The notes under the pieces were generated by a model that was not told where the DNA came from, ran no database searches, and worked only from the letters and a program-made list of their open reading frames with translations. From JASEGV01 sp037443545 (GTDB lineage Bacteria; Bacteroidota; Ignavibacteria; UBA10030; BY39), in assembly GCA_037443545.1 (NCBI GenBank), contig JBBIOD010000016.1, forward strand, positions 1 through 30,083: a DNA stretch of 30,083 nt, read 5' to 3'. Shown one piece after another: positions 16,806 through 25,893 of this stretch; positions within the stretch are counted from its first letter, which is position 1; each line of letters starts with the position of its first letter. Both the position numbers and the translations under genes were made by a program.

Positions 16806-17921
16806 TTACTTTTTTCCTAATTTAGTTTTAAGAAGTTCAACAGTCGTTCTTGCAGTAGCATCCCAATCAAACGTCTGTGCCCATCGATAAGCATTTGCCG
16901 ACAATTTATCCCTGAGACGATTATCGTTGAGCAGTAGTTTAATTTTTAATGCAAGTTCCGGAATATTCCCATATTCATAAAGCAATCCTGTTTCGCCATC
17001 CTTGACTGAGTCTTTCAGCCCGGGTACATTACTAGCAATCACCAGTGTTTTACAGGCGTTCGCTTCAATGACTGTTAAGCCCCATCCTTCCTTCGAAGAA
17101 GTATTAACAAGAAACCACATCTGTTGTAACAGATTTACTTTTGTTACATCATCCACAAACCCGGTAAATTCAACATTTTTTTCAATCTCCAATTTGTTAG
17201 ACAAGTTTTGCAGATTAATCTTGTTATCACCGTCGCCAATAATCACAAGTTTAAGGTCGGGATGTTCCTTAATTACAATCGCCACGGCTTGCAGCAAGTG
17301 TTCAATTGATTTGTATTTCTTAATCCTGCCGAAATAACCGATTAACTTTGTTGAGCTTCTGTTATTCTCTACCGGCTTATAAAGCTTGTGGTTAACGCAA
17401 TTATAGGCAAAATAAATATTTTGTGATTCGATTCCTTTTTCAATCATCTCAGCTTTGGTACTCGGTGATACGACAATGACTGGCACTCTCATTTTTTTAC
17501 AAATAAATATTCCAAATTTCTCCATTAAAAAAACATATACTGCCATCGGCAATGGAACTTCTAAAAATATACTTTTATTAAAGAGATGATGGATAATAAA
17601 AAACAATGGTTCACGAACATAGAGAGGTGTTAAAAAAGGAATCTTGTTCATATCATCAACGACGATATCATATTTTCCCTTTCGAAATGTGGTTAGGTAT
17701 TTATAAACGACACGAAAATTAAAAAGATACCTTCCTCCCTCACGAATTACACGGATACCGCCAATATTTTCTTCTCTTTTCGCCCCTTTAAATGAGGAAC
17801 AATAGAGAGTAACATCATGCCCCAACTGAGCGATGCGCGAAAATATTTCGTGCAGGTGAACTTCAGCTCCTCCCGAAAGTGGATTCTTGATATCCTGCCA
17901 GTTAAAAATTAATATTTTCAC
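16806..17921 (-). CDS. GT4-family glycosyltransferase
   Basis: A 371-residue GT-B glycosyltransferase of canonical form. The N-terminal domain starts KILIFNWQDIKNPLSGGAEV, with the GGAE loop and a following helix (HLHEIFSRIAQLGHDVTLYC). The donor domain shows KLIGYFGRIKKYKSIEHLLQA, LVIIGDGD and the E-x7-E motif in SKEGWGLTVIEANACKT. It begins 20 bases after the DUF2723 gene. It is the most complete of the three GT4 enzymes here and probably acts early or mid-way in glycan assembly. The sugar cannot be read from sequence. Confidence 0.9.
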   Translation of the reverse strand: MKILIFNWQDIKNPLSGGAEVHLHEIFSRIAQLGHDVTLYCSSFKGAKREENIGGIRVIREGGRYLFNFRVVYKYLTTFRKGKYDIVVDDMNKIPFLTPLYVREPLFFIIHHLFNKSIFLEVPLPMAVYVFLMEKFGIFICKKMRVPVIVVSPSTKAEMIEKGIESQNIYFAYNCVNHKLYKPVENNRSSTKLIGYFGRIKKYKSIEHLLQAVAIVIKEHPDLKLVIIGDGDNKINLQNLSNKLEIEKNVEFTGFVDDVTKVNLLQQMWFLVNTSSKEGWGLTVIEANACKTLVIASNVPGLKDSVKDGETGLLYEYGNIPELALKIKLLLNDNRLRDKLSANAYRWAQTFDWDATARTTVELLKTKLGKK

Positions 17922-17941
17922 GCTTTAGTCGGCAATTCTTT

Positions 17942-20635
17942 TTATTGTTTCGGCAGTGTGTCTTTTTGTACCGTAGCCGCTTTTTGCTGGGCCTGCAGTT
18001 CCGCGATCCTCTGCTTTATCGAAGGATCGTTCGGATAGAATACCGCAATGCGGTTCAGGACTTCTATTGCCTTTTCATAATTCTTGTTGCCGTCATAAAT
18101 TTCGAGCAGAACGCGATACGGATTGTAGTATGAATCCAAATTAGCTTGATTATTATTAATCATTTTCCAGCATTCTTTTTCTAAATAATCGGCATAAATA
18201 TTCCTTTTTTCGTCAACACCAAGCCGTGAATAAATCGACATTACATCCGAAGCTAACCGCCAGTCGAAAGATATTCCCTTCAATGGCATAACTTCATCCA
18301 TTCGATCCAAAACTTTCAAGGCTTTTTCAGTATTCTTCTCAACGTTGAAATACTGCAACGCTAACCTTACAAATCCTGATCGGTAATTAACTGTAAGACG
18401 TGTTATATTTTCATCGAAATATGAAGTAGTATCATTTAACCCACGATAAAGATAACCGTATTGTGGTTCTTTGGAGGGGACGGTATTTTCAGACAAAAAA
18501 TTAGCTGCCATAATTTCCGTGTGGATACCTGTCTCCTGAGTTGCAGCAACAGGTTTAAATCGCCACGCTAAACCATCCATCCACATGTAATTATCCAAAC
18601 CAATTTTACTATCAGGCGATACTGTTGTTGCAAAATAAATAGGACGTTCCCATTTGTTCGACATTAGAATATCGCGAACCATAATATCTTGAACACGAAT
18701 TACTTTATGCTCGCCGAACGTTACTGTGTGCGGCATCGTGAACGATATTCTGCCTTTGTTTATGAGAGCAGTATCGGTAACACCAAATTTTTCGAACACA
18801 TCTTTGGGAACAGGGAGGTGCATCTGCCGGGTTTCCCATACAATCGGCTGGAGCTGATCGATTTGCGAGTCAGAAAAACTGATGGCAACTTTTTTAGCGC
18901 CGTGCGGTCGGTAATTTTTTAACTGCTTGATGTACCAGTTTGTATTCACTAAACTCAAATTAACAATTCGAATATCGCGTCGGACTCCTTCCACATCCTG
19001 GAGATACCATAGTGGAAAAGTGTCATTATCACCGTTAGTAAATAAAATACCATCTTTCTCACATGATTGTAAAATGTTATACGAGTAATCCCAAGCTACA
19101 TAATTATTGCTTCTATCGAGTCCATGCCAGTTGATTTTTAAAAAATTAACCGGTACAGCGATGACAAATAATGCGAGCACACCTCCGGTTCCTAAAGAAA
19201 CGAAATTTTCTTTCTTCAAATATTTTTTTATAAAATCGATGATAGCGATGATACCTAAAGCTATCCAGATTGAAAAAACAAAAAACGATCCTACATAAAA
19301 ATAATCGCGCTCACGCGGCTGTGGCTGCTGTTGATTTTGATAAAGTGCCAACACAACTCCCATAACAATGAACATCGTAAGAAAAGGTAGAGCCATTTTC
19401 CAATCCTTACGAAAATGATAATAAATTCCGAGTAAACCGAGTAAGAACGGGATTCCAAAAGTGTATTTCCAGCTAACACCTGCATCCTGCCAATCGCCTT
19501 CTATCCCCACATAATTCCAGAGGAGATAGCGGTTATACATGTGATTGATTTGATACCGCCACATGAAATCCATATCGCTTGTATAATTTTGCCAAGTTTG
19601 TGCGTGCATTGGTTCCTGACTGTAACGTCGCTGCATCACTGGGGCATCGCCATACTGTTCGCGACTTAAGTAGCTGACAAGCGCTGACAAATTACTCGGA
19701 TCATTTTCATTCATCGGCATATCCGGAACATTAGCCCTGATAAGAACTAGTGTGTAAGTCGAATAACCTATTACTATAAGTAAAAAAGAAATTAAAGCAA
19801 TATTTAAAATCTTTATCTTATTTTTGATAGAATAATATATTCCATAGAAAGAACCCAATATCAATAAAATCGGGATCAGGGAAATTAATTCGTTCTTTAT
19901 CCCTCTGAATTCCCCGTTCAGCATTATCGGAAGATATTTAACTATTCCGGGATAAATTCCGAAGAAAATGATGACTGAAATTATACCCAATATAATGAAC
20001 GAATAAGTCTGGAATTCATATTTTCTGAAATAGTAAATCATTGCCACAGTGAACACAGTAAGAACCGCTAATAAGTGGACCCCGATTGAAAGTCCGATCA
20101 GATATGCAATTAAGAAAAGATATTTTTCGTTATATGGTTCTTGATGACGGTCGTACCAGCGCATAATTAACCAAACAATTAAGGCTACGAATAGCATACT
20201 CAGCCCATAAACTTCAGCTTCGGTAGCACTGAACCAGAAAGTTGTACCGAAAGCTAACGATAAAGCACCGATTACAGAAGCTCCATAAACTGACAATTTA
20301 TCTAACACTGAAACCGGATTACCGCGGAATGAAACAATCAACCTGACTGCAATTAAATAGAGAAACATAACAGTAAGTGCACTGGAAATGCCCGATATCA
20401 AGTGCACCCGTACAGCTATATCGCTTGAAAGAGGCAGCATACTTGCTATGCGACCCAAGAGTAAGAAAAACGGAGAGCCCGGAGGATGAGGTACCTGCAG
20501 TAAGAATGCAGCAGCAATGAATTCGCCAACATCCCAAAATACTAAAGTTGGAGGTGTTGTTATAAAATAAACAATAAACGAAGCTAATAAAACTCCGATG
20601 GCAGAAATTCGATGATACCAGTTCTTTTGTTGCAT
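17942..20635 (-). CDS. DUF2723 (GT-C fold) membrane glycosyltransferase with C-terminal TPR-like region
   Basis: An 897-residue polytopic membrane protein. The N-terminal half has many hydrophobic helices and the DUF2723 hallmark near the start: an aromatic-Asp-x-x-Glu loop (VFWDVGEFIAAAFLLQVPHP) followed by PPGSPFFLLLGR. This is analogous to the catalytic loop of GT-C enzymes such as protein O-mannosyltransferases, which use lipid-linked sugars outside the membrane. The soluble part carries GILFTNGDNDTFPLWYLQ, common in this family, and the last about 140 residues form TPR-like helical pairs (NYEKAIEVLNRIAVFYPNDP). It starts 40 bases after hemW with a good GAGGAAG ribosome site. Its position before the glycan cluster fits transfer of a sugar to a glycan or to exported protein; which one is inference. 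Confidence 0.85.
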   Translation of the reverse strand: MQQKNWYHRISAIGVLLASFIVYFITTPPTLVFWDVGEFIAAAFLLQVPHPPGSPFFLLLGRIASMLPLSSDIAVRVHLISGISSALTVMFLYLIAVRLIVSFRGNPVSVLDKLSVYGASVIGALSLAFGTTFWFSATEAEVYGLSMLFVALIVWLIMRWYDRHQEPYNEKYLFLIAYLIGLSIGVHLLAVLTVFTVAMIYYFRKYEFQTYSFIILGIISVIIFFGIYPGIVKYLPIMLNGEFRGIKNELISLIPILLILGSFYGIYYSIKNKIKILNIALISFLLIVIGYSTYTLVLIRANVPDMPMNENDPSNLSALVSYLSREQYGDAPVMQRRYSQEPMHAQTWQNYTSDMDFMWRYQINHMYNRYLLWNYVGIEGDWQDAGVSWKYTFGIPFLLGLLGIYYHFRKDWKMALPFLTMFIVMGVVLALYQNQQQPQPRERDYFYVGSFFVFSIWIALGIIAIIDFIKKYLKKENFVSLGTGGVLALFVIAVPVNFLKINWHGLDRSNNYVAWDYSYNILQSCEKDGILFTNGDNDTFPLWYLQDVEGVRRDIRIVNLSLVNTNWYIKQLKNYRPHGAKKVAISFSDSQIDQLQPIVWETRQMHLPVPKDVFEKFGVTDTALINKGRISFTMPHTVTFGEHKVIRVQDIMVRDILMSNKWERPIYFATTVSPDSKIGLDNYMWMDGLAWRFKPVAATQETGIHTEIMAANFLSENTVPSKEPQYGYLYRGLNDTTSYFDENITRLTVNYRSGFVRLALQYFNVEKNTEKALKVLDRMDEVMPLKGISFDWRLASDVMSIYSRLGVDEKRNIYADYLEKECWKMINNNQANLDSYYNPYRVLLEIYDGNKNYEKAIEVLNRIAVFYPNDPSIKQRIAELQAQQKAATVQKDTLPKQ

Positions 20636-20675
20636 TACTTCCTCATTTGGTTAAATTTTTCTTAAATATAGATTA

Positions 20676-21812
20676 TTAAACATAATTTCGCAAGATGAAC
20701 ATACTGCTTATTTCATCGGCAATCATTATTCCATTCTTGGTCAGTCGGAGATGATCATCCTCGAATGAAGCTAATTTATTTAATGTAAGATTATGTATAA
20801 GGTTTTCAAATTGTAATTTAAAGTCATGGTTATAATCTTCGGATAACTTCCTGATATGCACACCTTTACTGCGTAAACCTAACATAAATTTTTCGTTGAT
20901 TAATTGCTCGGTGCTTAAATTTTCAGTTTCAGAAATCGGCGCCAAATTATTTTCAAGCCGGCTATAGTAACTGAATATAGTATCAATATTCCACCAACGT
21001 TTATTTTTCCAGAACGAATGAGCAGAGGGCCCAAAACCCAAGTAATTTGAATGATTCCAGTAATTACTGTTATGCCTCGATTCGTAACCGAGTTTTGCAA
21101 AATTCGATATTTCGTAGTGCTCAAAACCTGCCGATTTTAATTCATCGATCGTAATATCCATCATATGTATTTCAGTTGCCTCATCAACGGTTTGAATTTT
21201 TTTATTTCTTACGAGTTGATGCAACGGCGTTCCTTCTTCAACCGTCAAACTGTAAGCAGATATATGATTGACTTTGGCATCAATCGCTATTTGTAGATTA
21301 TGAAGTAAACTGTCGATCGTTTGTGTTGGCAGCGAATAAATTAAATCTATACCGATGTTCTCAAAACCCGATTCTTTCGCATCTGAAATACACCGTATTC
21401 CATCAGCAACAGAATGAACACGCGAAAGATATTTCAGGTCGTCGTCATTGAACGATTGAACTCCAATACTGAGACGATTGATTCCTGAATTTTTATACTC
21501 TTTGAGTTTTTGGAGATCAACGGTACCGGGATTTACTTCGAGTGTAATTTCGGCTTGTTGATTTACCTTAAATAATTTTTGTATACCATACATAATTTCG
21601 GATATTTGCGATGGGTGAAGCAAACTCGGGGTTCCACCGCCGAAATAAATAGTTTGAATTTCTTCAAGATGATGATAATCGCTATAAAGGTCAATTTCTT
21701 TTAACAAGAACTTGACGAATACGCTATGGTCTGTGTAGTTTGTTTCGGAATAAAAATCGCAATAGACGCACTTGCGTTCACAGAATGGAATATGTAAATA
21801 AATACCAGCCAT
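20676..21812 (-). CDS. hemW: HemW-like radical SAM protein (heme chaperone)
   Basis: A 378-residue radical SAM protein. The [4Fe-4S]-binding CX3CX2C motif is at Cys11, Cys15 and Cys18 (IPFCERKCVYCDFYS), then YFGGGTPSLL, LEVNPGTV, INRLSIGVQSFND and ISAYSLTVEEGTPL, all typical of the HemN/HemW group. The residue pattern CxxxCxxCDF, without the fourth Cys found in true coproporphyrinogen dehydrogenase HemN, and the short length favour HemW, which binds heme and passes it to target proteins, over an oxygen-independent coproporphyrinogen oxidase. The gene follows lepB after 7 bases. The N-terminus MAGIYLHIPFC matches the family start exactly. Confidence 0.9.
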   Translation of the reverse strand: MAGIYLHIPFCERKCVYCDFYSETNYTDHSVFVKFLLKEIDLYSDYHHLEEIQTIYFGGGTPSLLHPSQISEIMYGIQKLFKVNQQAEITLEVNPGTVDLQKLKEYKNSGINRLSIGVQSFNDDDLKYLSRVHSVADGIRCISDAKESGFENIGIDLIYSLPTQTIDSLLHNLQIAIDAKVNHISAYSLTVEEGTPLHQLVRNKKIQTVDEATEIHMMDITIDELKSAGFEHYEISNFAKLGYESRHNSNYWNHSNYLGFGPSAHSFWKNKRWWNIDTIFSYYSRLENNLAPISETENLSTEQLINEKFMLGLRSKGVHIRKLSEDYNHDFKLQFENLIHNLTLNKLASFEDDHLRLTKNGIMIADEISSMFILRNYV

Positions 21813-21819
21813 AAATAAA

Positions 21820-22632
21820 TTAGTTGATTATCATCCCGAACCGATTCCAACGGATACTTGCAAATTTTTCGATAAAATTACTGAGAGTGAGTTCTTGATT
21901 CCACGACCAAAACACAAATAGAGCTTTGCCTATTATATTTTCATCCGGTAAAAATCCCCAATCGCGGCTATCGGAACTGTTGTTTCGATTATCGCCGAGC
22001 ATAAAGTAATAATTCCTCTCGATTGTGTAAATATCTGTTTTTATTCCGTCCACTAAAATTAAATCGTCTTCAGAAAAACCAACGGTATGACCTTCCCGTT
22101 CGATGAACGATTTCCATTTGTCGATATTCGAATTATTGACTGATAAGACATCTCCTTTTTTAGGAACGACTACCGGTCCGTAGTTGTATGAGGAATGATT
22201 AGCTGATGTCTGAATTTCGGGAAATGCAGCGCCATTTATGTATAAAACGTTGTTGATAATTTGAACTGTGTCGCCGGCTATTGCAACACAGCGTTTGATA
22301 AAACTAAACCTGTTGGAGTTTTCCATTCCGTTGTTGTTTTCGGGATGATAGAAAACAACGATGTCGCCCCTTTGAGGTTCCCGAAAAGTTGGAATGGAGA
22401 ATTGCTTTATTTCTGTATCGGTGAAAGGAAAATATTTAGGACTTCTAAAGTTGTAAATGAATTTATTAACAAGTAAATAATCGCCTCCCATAATTGTGTT
22501 TGCCATAGACGATGTGGGAATACGGTAAATTTCGATAAAAAAAGTCCTTAAAAATAATCCCGCGATAATAGTAATAAATATTATTAAAAGGTGTTCGCGC
22601 AGCCAACTTAATTTATTTTCCTGCCCACTCAC
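21820..22632 (-). CDS. lepB: Signal peptidase I (second of a tandem pair)
   Basis: A 270-residue type I signal peptidase (S26A) that removes signal peptides on the outer face of the inner membrane. One N-terminal membrane helix (about residues 15-33) is followed by the catalytic serine in RIPTSSMANTIMGGDYLLVN (Ser42) and the general-base lysine in FIKRCVAIAGDTVQI (Lys113). The C-terminal box MLGDNRNNSSDSRDWGFLP is intact. It is a paralogue of the next gene upstream, with the same FPFTDTEI-type block after the Ser box, so a tandem duplication is likely. The start is two bases from the neighbour's stop. Confidence 0.93.
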   Translation of the reverse strand: MSGQENKLSWLREHLLIIFITIIAGLFLRTFFIEIYRIPTSSMANTIMGGDYLLVNKFIYNFRSPKYFPFTDTEIKQFSIPTFREPQRGDIVVFYHPENNNGMENSNRFSFIKRCVAIAGDTVQIINNVLYINGAAFPEIQTSANHSSYNYGPVVVPKKGDVLSVNNSNIDKWKSFIEREGHTVGFSEDDLILVDGIKTDIYTIERNYYFMLGDNRNNSSDSRDWGFLPDENIIGKALFVFWSWNQELTLSNFIEKFASIRWNRFGMIIN

Positions 22633-22634
22633 AA

Positions 22635-23546
22635 TTACTTAACGAGTTTTCCTACACGATTAAATCTGATGGAACTTAGCTTTCGGCTAAAATCCAAAAT
22701 TGAAATATGAGGATCCCACGACCAGTACAAAATGAGAGGTGTGCCGACTACTTCAGAAGTCGGTATAAATCCCCAGAAGCGGCTATCAAGGCTATTATCG
22801 CGGTTATCTCCCATACCAAAAACATAATCTCTTTCAACGACATATGTATTTTGTAAATTACCATCGATAAATACTCCTCGACTATCGTATGAAACCTTAT
22901 GACCTTCGCGTTCGATGAATATTTTCCACGTAGCATAATTATGAATTCCCAATTCAATTATATCTCCTTTTTTGGGAATCCTTATAGGACCGTAATTATC
23001 TTCATTAAAGGGAGATCCCGGTGGAAATATTCTGTCGTCAGCTTCTCCCTTCGGTTTAATCATCCCGGTATTGAAATGAATGTTTCGAGGGATTGAAGCT
23101 GGTTCGCCGTTCACGAAAACAACACGGTCTCGAATTTCTAAAGTATCGCCGGCAATCGCCACAGCCCGTTTCAGGTAATATGCAAACGGTTCAGCCTCCA
23201 CTTCTTCCCGGTTTCCGGGGAAAGCAAATACTATAACATCGCCGCGTTCAACACTCCATAGAGCCGGAAGTTTGAAATGAGGTATTTTTGTATCGGTGAA
23301 AGGAATAGTCCGTGGCGTAGTACCGCCAAAAACAAATTTGTTCACAAGTAAAAAATCGCCGCCGTAAATTTCGTTCTCCATCGAGCCAGTAGGAACTTGA
23401 AACGAAGCAATCACAAAACTATTTAAAATTAAAAATATTCCCAGTATTGTACCAGTTTCTTTGAACCAGTGAATAGTTTTTTCTTTAAAAGTTTTCTCTA
23501 CTTTTCGAGTTTTGGATGAATTTTGTTTTGTTTCCGTTTTCTTCAT
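22635..23546 (-). CDS. lepB: Signal peptidase I (first of a tandem pair)
   Basis: A 303-residue signal peptidase I. A basic N-terminal extension of about 27 residues precedes one membrane helix (about 33-49), then QVPTGSMENEIYGGDFLLVN with Ser55, YYLKRAVAIAGDTLEI with Lys126 and GMGDNRDNSLDSRFWGFIP. Both catalytic residues are present. Compared with the paralogue beside it, it has a longer basic tail at the start and an insertion of about 20 residues after the RNIHFNTGMI strand that may alter the substrate cleft. It follows lepA after 15 bases, the classic lepA-lepB order. Confidence 0.93.
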   Translation of the reverse strand: MKKTETKQNSSKTRKVEKTFKEKTIHWFKETGTILGIFLILNSFVIASFQVPTGSMENEIYGGDFLLVNKFVFGGTTPRTIPFTDTKIPHFKLPALWSVERGDVIVFAFPGNREEVEAEPFAYYLKRAVAIAGDTLEIRDRVVFVNGEPASIPRNIHFNTGMIKPKGEADDRIFPPGSPFNEDNYGPIRIPKKGDIIELGIHNYATWKIFIEREGHKVSYDSRGVFIDGNLQNTYVVERDYVFGMGDNRDNSLDSRFWGFIPTSEVVGTPLILYWSWDPHISILDFSRKLSSIRFNRVGKLVK

Positions 23547-23561
23547 AGATAATAAATTTTT

Positions 23562-25358
23562 TTATTCTTCGATTGAAAGCACAGCCAAAAAAGCTTCTTG
23601 CGGAATTTCGACTCTGCCTACCTGCTTCATACGTTTCTTGCCTTCTTTTTGTTTTTCGAGAAGCTTTCGTTTACGCGAGATATCTCCGCCATAACATTTG
23701 GCAATAACGTTTTTACGCATCGCTGAAATAGTATCGCGTGATATTATTTTACTTCCGATAGCTGCTTGAATCACAACCTCAAACATCTGACGAGGTATAA
23801 GTTTGCGTAATCGGGCACAGAGTTTTTTACCCCATTCGTAAGATTTATCGCGATGGACTATCGTAGAGAGTGCATCGACGGGTTCACTGTTTAATAAGAT
23901 ATCCAACTTTACTAAATCCGATTCGCGATAATCTAAAAAGTCATAATCGAACGATGCGTAACCGCGTGTAGTTGATTTAAGTTTATCATAAAAGTCAAAT
24001 ATAATTTCAGACAGCGGAATCTCGTATCTTAAATCAGCACGGGTCGGATCAAGGTAAGTTGTGTTTTTATAAATTGCACGGCGTTCTGTGCATAGTTTCA
24101 TTATATTTCCAATATATTCTGTCGGTGTAATAATTTGAGCAGCAATATAAGGTTCTTCAACACGTTCGATATCTCCGATTTCCGGCATCAGCGCTGGATT
24201 ATCGACCAGGACAACATCGCCTTTGTGAGTCGTAACACGATACTCGACGTTTGGGACAGTTGTTATTAAATTTTGTTTGTATTCGCGTTCGAGTCGTTCC
24301 TGCACAATTTCCATGTGAAGCAAGCCAAGAAAGCCACATCGGAAACCGAAGCCGAGAGCTGATGATGTTTCAGGTTCAAAAATTAGTGCAGCGTCGTTGA
24401 GCTGAAGTTTTTCGAGTGAATCACGTAGTAATGCAAAATCGTCAGCATTAGTTGGGTACAAGCCGGCGAACACCATCGACTTTACCTCTTTGTATCCGGG
24501 CAGGCGTTCTAAAGCCGGGTTATCGGCTGTGGTAATTGTATCGCCTACTTTTGTATCGTGAACGTCCTTAATACCTGCGACGAGGTAGCCCACATCGCCA
24601 GCTTTCAGCGAGCCGGTGCGAACGCGCTTCATTTCCAATACACCAACTTCCTCAGCTTCAAAAATTTTGTCGTTTGCGAAAAATTTTACCTTGTCGCCTT
24701 CCTTTATTGAACCTTCGAAAACTCGAAGGTACACCACGGCGCCTCGATAAATATCAAAAATAGAATCGAATATCAGAGCGCGTAACGGAACGCCGGCATC
24801 ACCCTTCGGTGCTGGAATCCTGGCAACGATTGCCTCCAGGATTTCATCTATTCCGATTTTTTGTTTGGCGCTCGTTAAAATAATTTCATCTTCGCGGCAT
24901 CCTATCAAATCCATAATTTGATGTTTAACCGATTCTATCATCGAACTCGGTAAGTCAATTTTGTTGATAACCGGTATAATCTCTAATCCAGCATCTATTG
25001 CAAGATATAAATTACTTATTGTTTGTGCTTCAACACCTTGTGAGGCATCTACAACTAATAGAGCACCTTCGCACGCAGCGAGCGAGCGAGAAACTTCATA
25101 CGAAAAATCGACGTGTCCCGGTGTATCAATCAAGTTCAGAGTATAAGTTTTTTTATCGTTCGCCTTGTAACTCATTTGAATAGCGTGAAGTTTAATCGTG
25201 ATTCCACGTTCTTGTTCAAGAGCCATATCGTCGAGGACTTGATTTACCTTCATTTCACGCGGAGTGATTGTTCCAGTGCGTTCTAGTAGCCGATCGGCTA
25301 TAGTTGATTTACCGTGATCTATATGTGCAATTATGCAAAAATTTCTGTTGTTTTCCAT
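23562..25358 (-). CDS. lepA: Elongation factor 4 (LepA), ribosomal GTPase
   Basis: A 598-residue translational GTPase, the usual LepA length. G motifs: AHIDHGKST (G1), RGITIKL (G2), DTPGH (G3), NKID (G4) and TSAK (G5). LepA-specific parts follow: SSALGFGFRCGFLGLLHMEI, the domain with PLSEIIFDFYDKLKSTTRGYAS, and the C-terminal domain ending in CYGGDISRKRKLLEKQKEGK. It binds ribosomes and is linked to back-translocation or initiation and 30S biogenesis. The ATG has only a weak AACGG ribosome site and lies about 12 bases after the T-tract of a hairpin. It leads the ten-gene run that ends at 11845. Confidence 0.97.
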   Translation of the reverse strand: MENNRNFCIIAHIDHGKSTIADRLLERTGTITPREMKVNQVLDDMALEQERGITIKLHAIQMSYKANDKKTYTLNLIDTPGHVDFSYEVSRSLAACEGALLVVDASQGVEAQTISNLYLAIDAGLEIIPVINKIDLPSSMIESVKHQIMDLIGCREDEIILTSAKQKIGIDEILEAIVARIPAPKGDAGVPLRALIFDSIFDIYRGAVVYLRVFEGSIKEGDKVKFFANDKIFEAEEVGVLEMKRVRTGSLKAGDVGYLVAGIKDVHDTKVGDTITTADNPALERLPGYKEVKSMVFAGLYPTNADDFALLRDSLEKLQLNDAALIFEPETSSALGFGFRCGFLGLLHMEIVQERLEREYKQNLITTVPNVEYRVTTHKGDVVLVDNPALMPEIGDIERVEEPYIAAQIITPTEYIGNIMKLCTERRAIYKNTTYLDPTRADLRYEIPLSEIIFDFYDKLKSTTRGYASFDYDFLDYRESDLVKLDILLNSEPVDALSTIVHRDKSYEWGKKLCARLRKLIPRQMFEVVIQAAIGSKIISRDTISAMRKNVIAKCYGGDISRKRKLLEKQKEGKKRMKQVGRVEIPQEAFLAVLSIEE

Positions 25359-25369
25359 TTAACCGTTCT

Positions 25370-25401
25370 AAAAATAAAATAACCGCCAATGGCGGGCGGT
25401 T
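25370..25401 (-). terminator. Hairpin with T-rich tract just upstream of lepA
   Basis: On the minus strand AACCGCC and GGCGGTT (25401-25395 and 25387-25381) form a 7-bp stem with a 7-base loop, followed by ATTTTATTTTT. It should end transcription arriving from the DUF5916/marR unit. It lies only about a dozen bases from the lepA start, downstream of the best promoter candidate, so it could also act as a leader attenuator of lepA. Confidence 0.7.
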
Positions 25402-25432
25402 AAAATATACGATAAAATGATTAGATTTGCAA
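25402..25432 (-). promoter_or_regulatory. Possible lepA promoter
   Basis: On the minus strand TTG (25432-25430), 20 bases, then TATATTTT (25409-25402), one base off TAnnTTTG. Transcription would start inside the hairpin that follows. It is the only good match in the 105 bases between the marR stop and lepA. Confidence 0.4.
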
Positions 25433-25462
25433 TGGAATATTAAGAAACTTCTAACCAACTCT

Positions 25463-25889
25463 CTAAAACGATTGCAATAACTGGGACAACCCTCTTATCA
25501 TTGATTCGTGTTGAGATGGAGGAATTTCTGTCAAAATTTCTTTGTGTATCTCGATGAATCTGCTTTCAAGATTACCAACGATTTCAACCCCCGACAAAAA
25601 TAGTGTAACGATGATACTTCTTCGATCCCGGTTATCGATCGTGCGATTGAGGATATTTTTTTTTCTAACCCATCTAAAATTCGTGTAAGACGATTCCCGC
25701 TTAAACGAACTCGAACCGTTAATTCCTTTATATTTAAGCTAATATCCTTCAGGAAATTTCGTAATGTCCTGAATTCGGATACAGTTAAATTTAACTGTTC
25801 AGTTAACCTGCGCTCTTTTTCCTGGCAATTGAGAAGAAGGTAAAAATGAGTTCAGCAATATGTGCGGCAAAATTATTCTGGCTACTCAT
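25463..25889 (-). pseudogene. MarR-family transcriptional regulator, interrupted by two frameshifts
   Basis: No intact frame covers this stretch, but joining three frames gives one MarR-like protein of about 142 residues, the normal family length. Frame one (ATG at 25889) gives MSSQNNFAAHIAELIFTFFS and IARK. After a run of five A's a second frame continues RRLTEQLNLTVSEFRTLRNF and IKELTVRVRLSGNRLTRILD, the helix-turn-helix. At a run of nine A's a third frame gives LEKKNILNRTIDNRDRRSII, the winged-helix wing with the DRR signature, and ends SMIRGLSQLLQSF at the stop on 25463. Each break is repaired by one extra A. Explanations are true decay, indel errors in homopolymers, or slippage at the A-runs. 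The ATG lies 4 bases after the DUF5916 gene stop, so the pair was probably one operon. Confidence 0.82.
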
Positions 25890-25893
25890 CTGA

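Noticed and set aside
20676..21812. Oxygen-independent coproporphyrinogen III oxidase (HemN)
   Set aside because: The fourth cysteine after CX3CX2C is missing and the protein is short, which fits HemW better.
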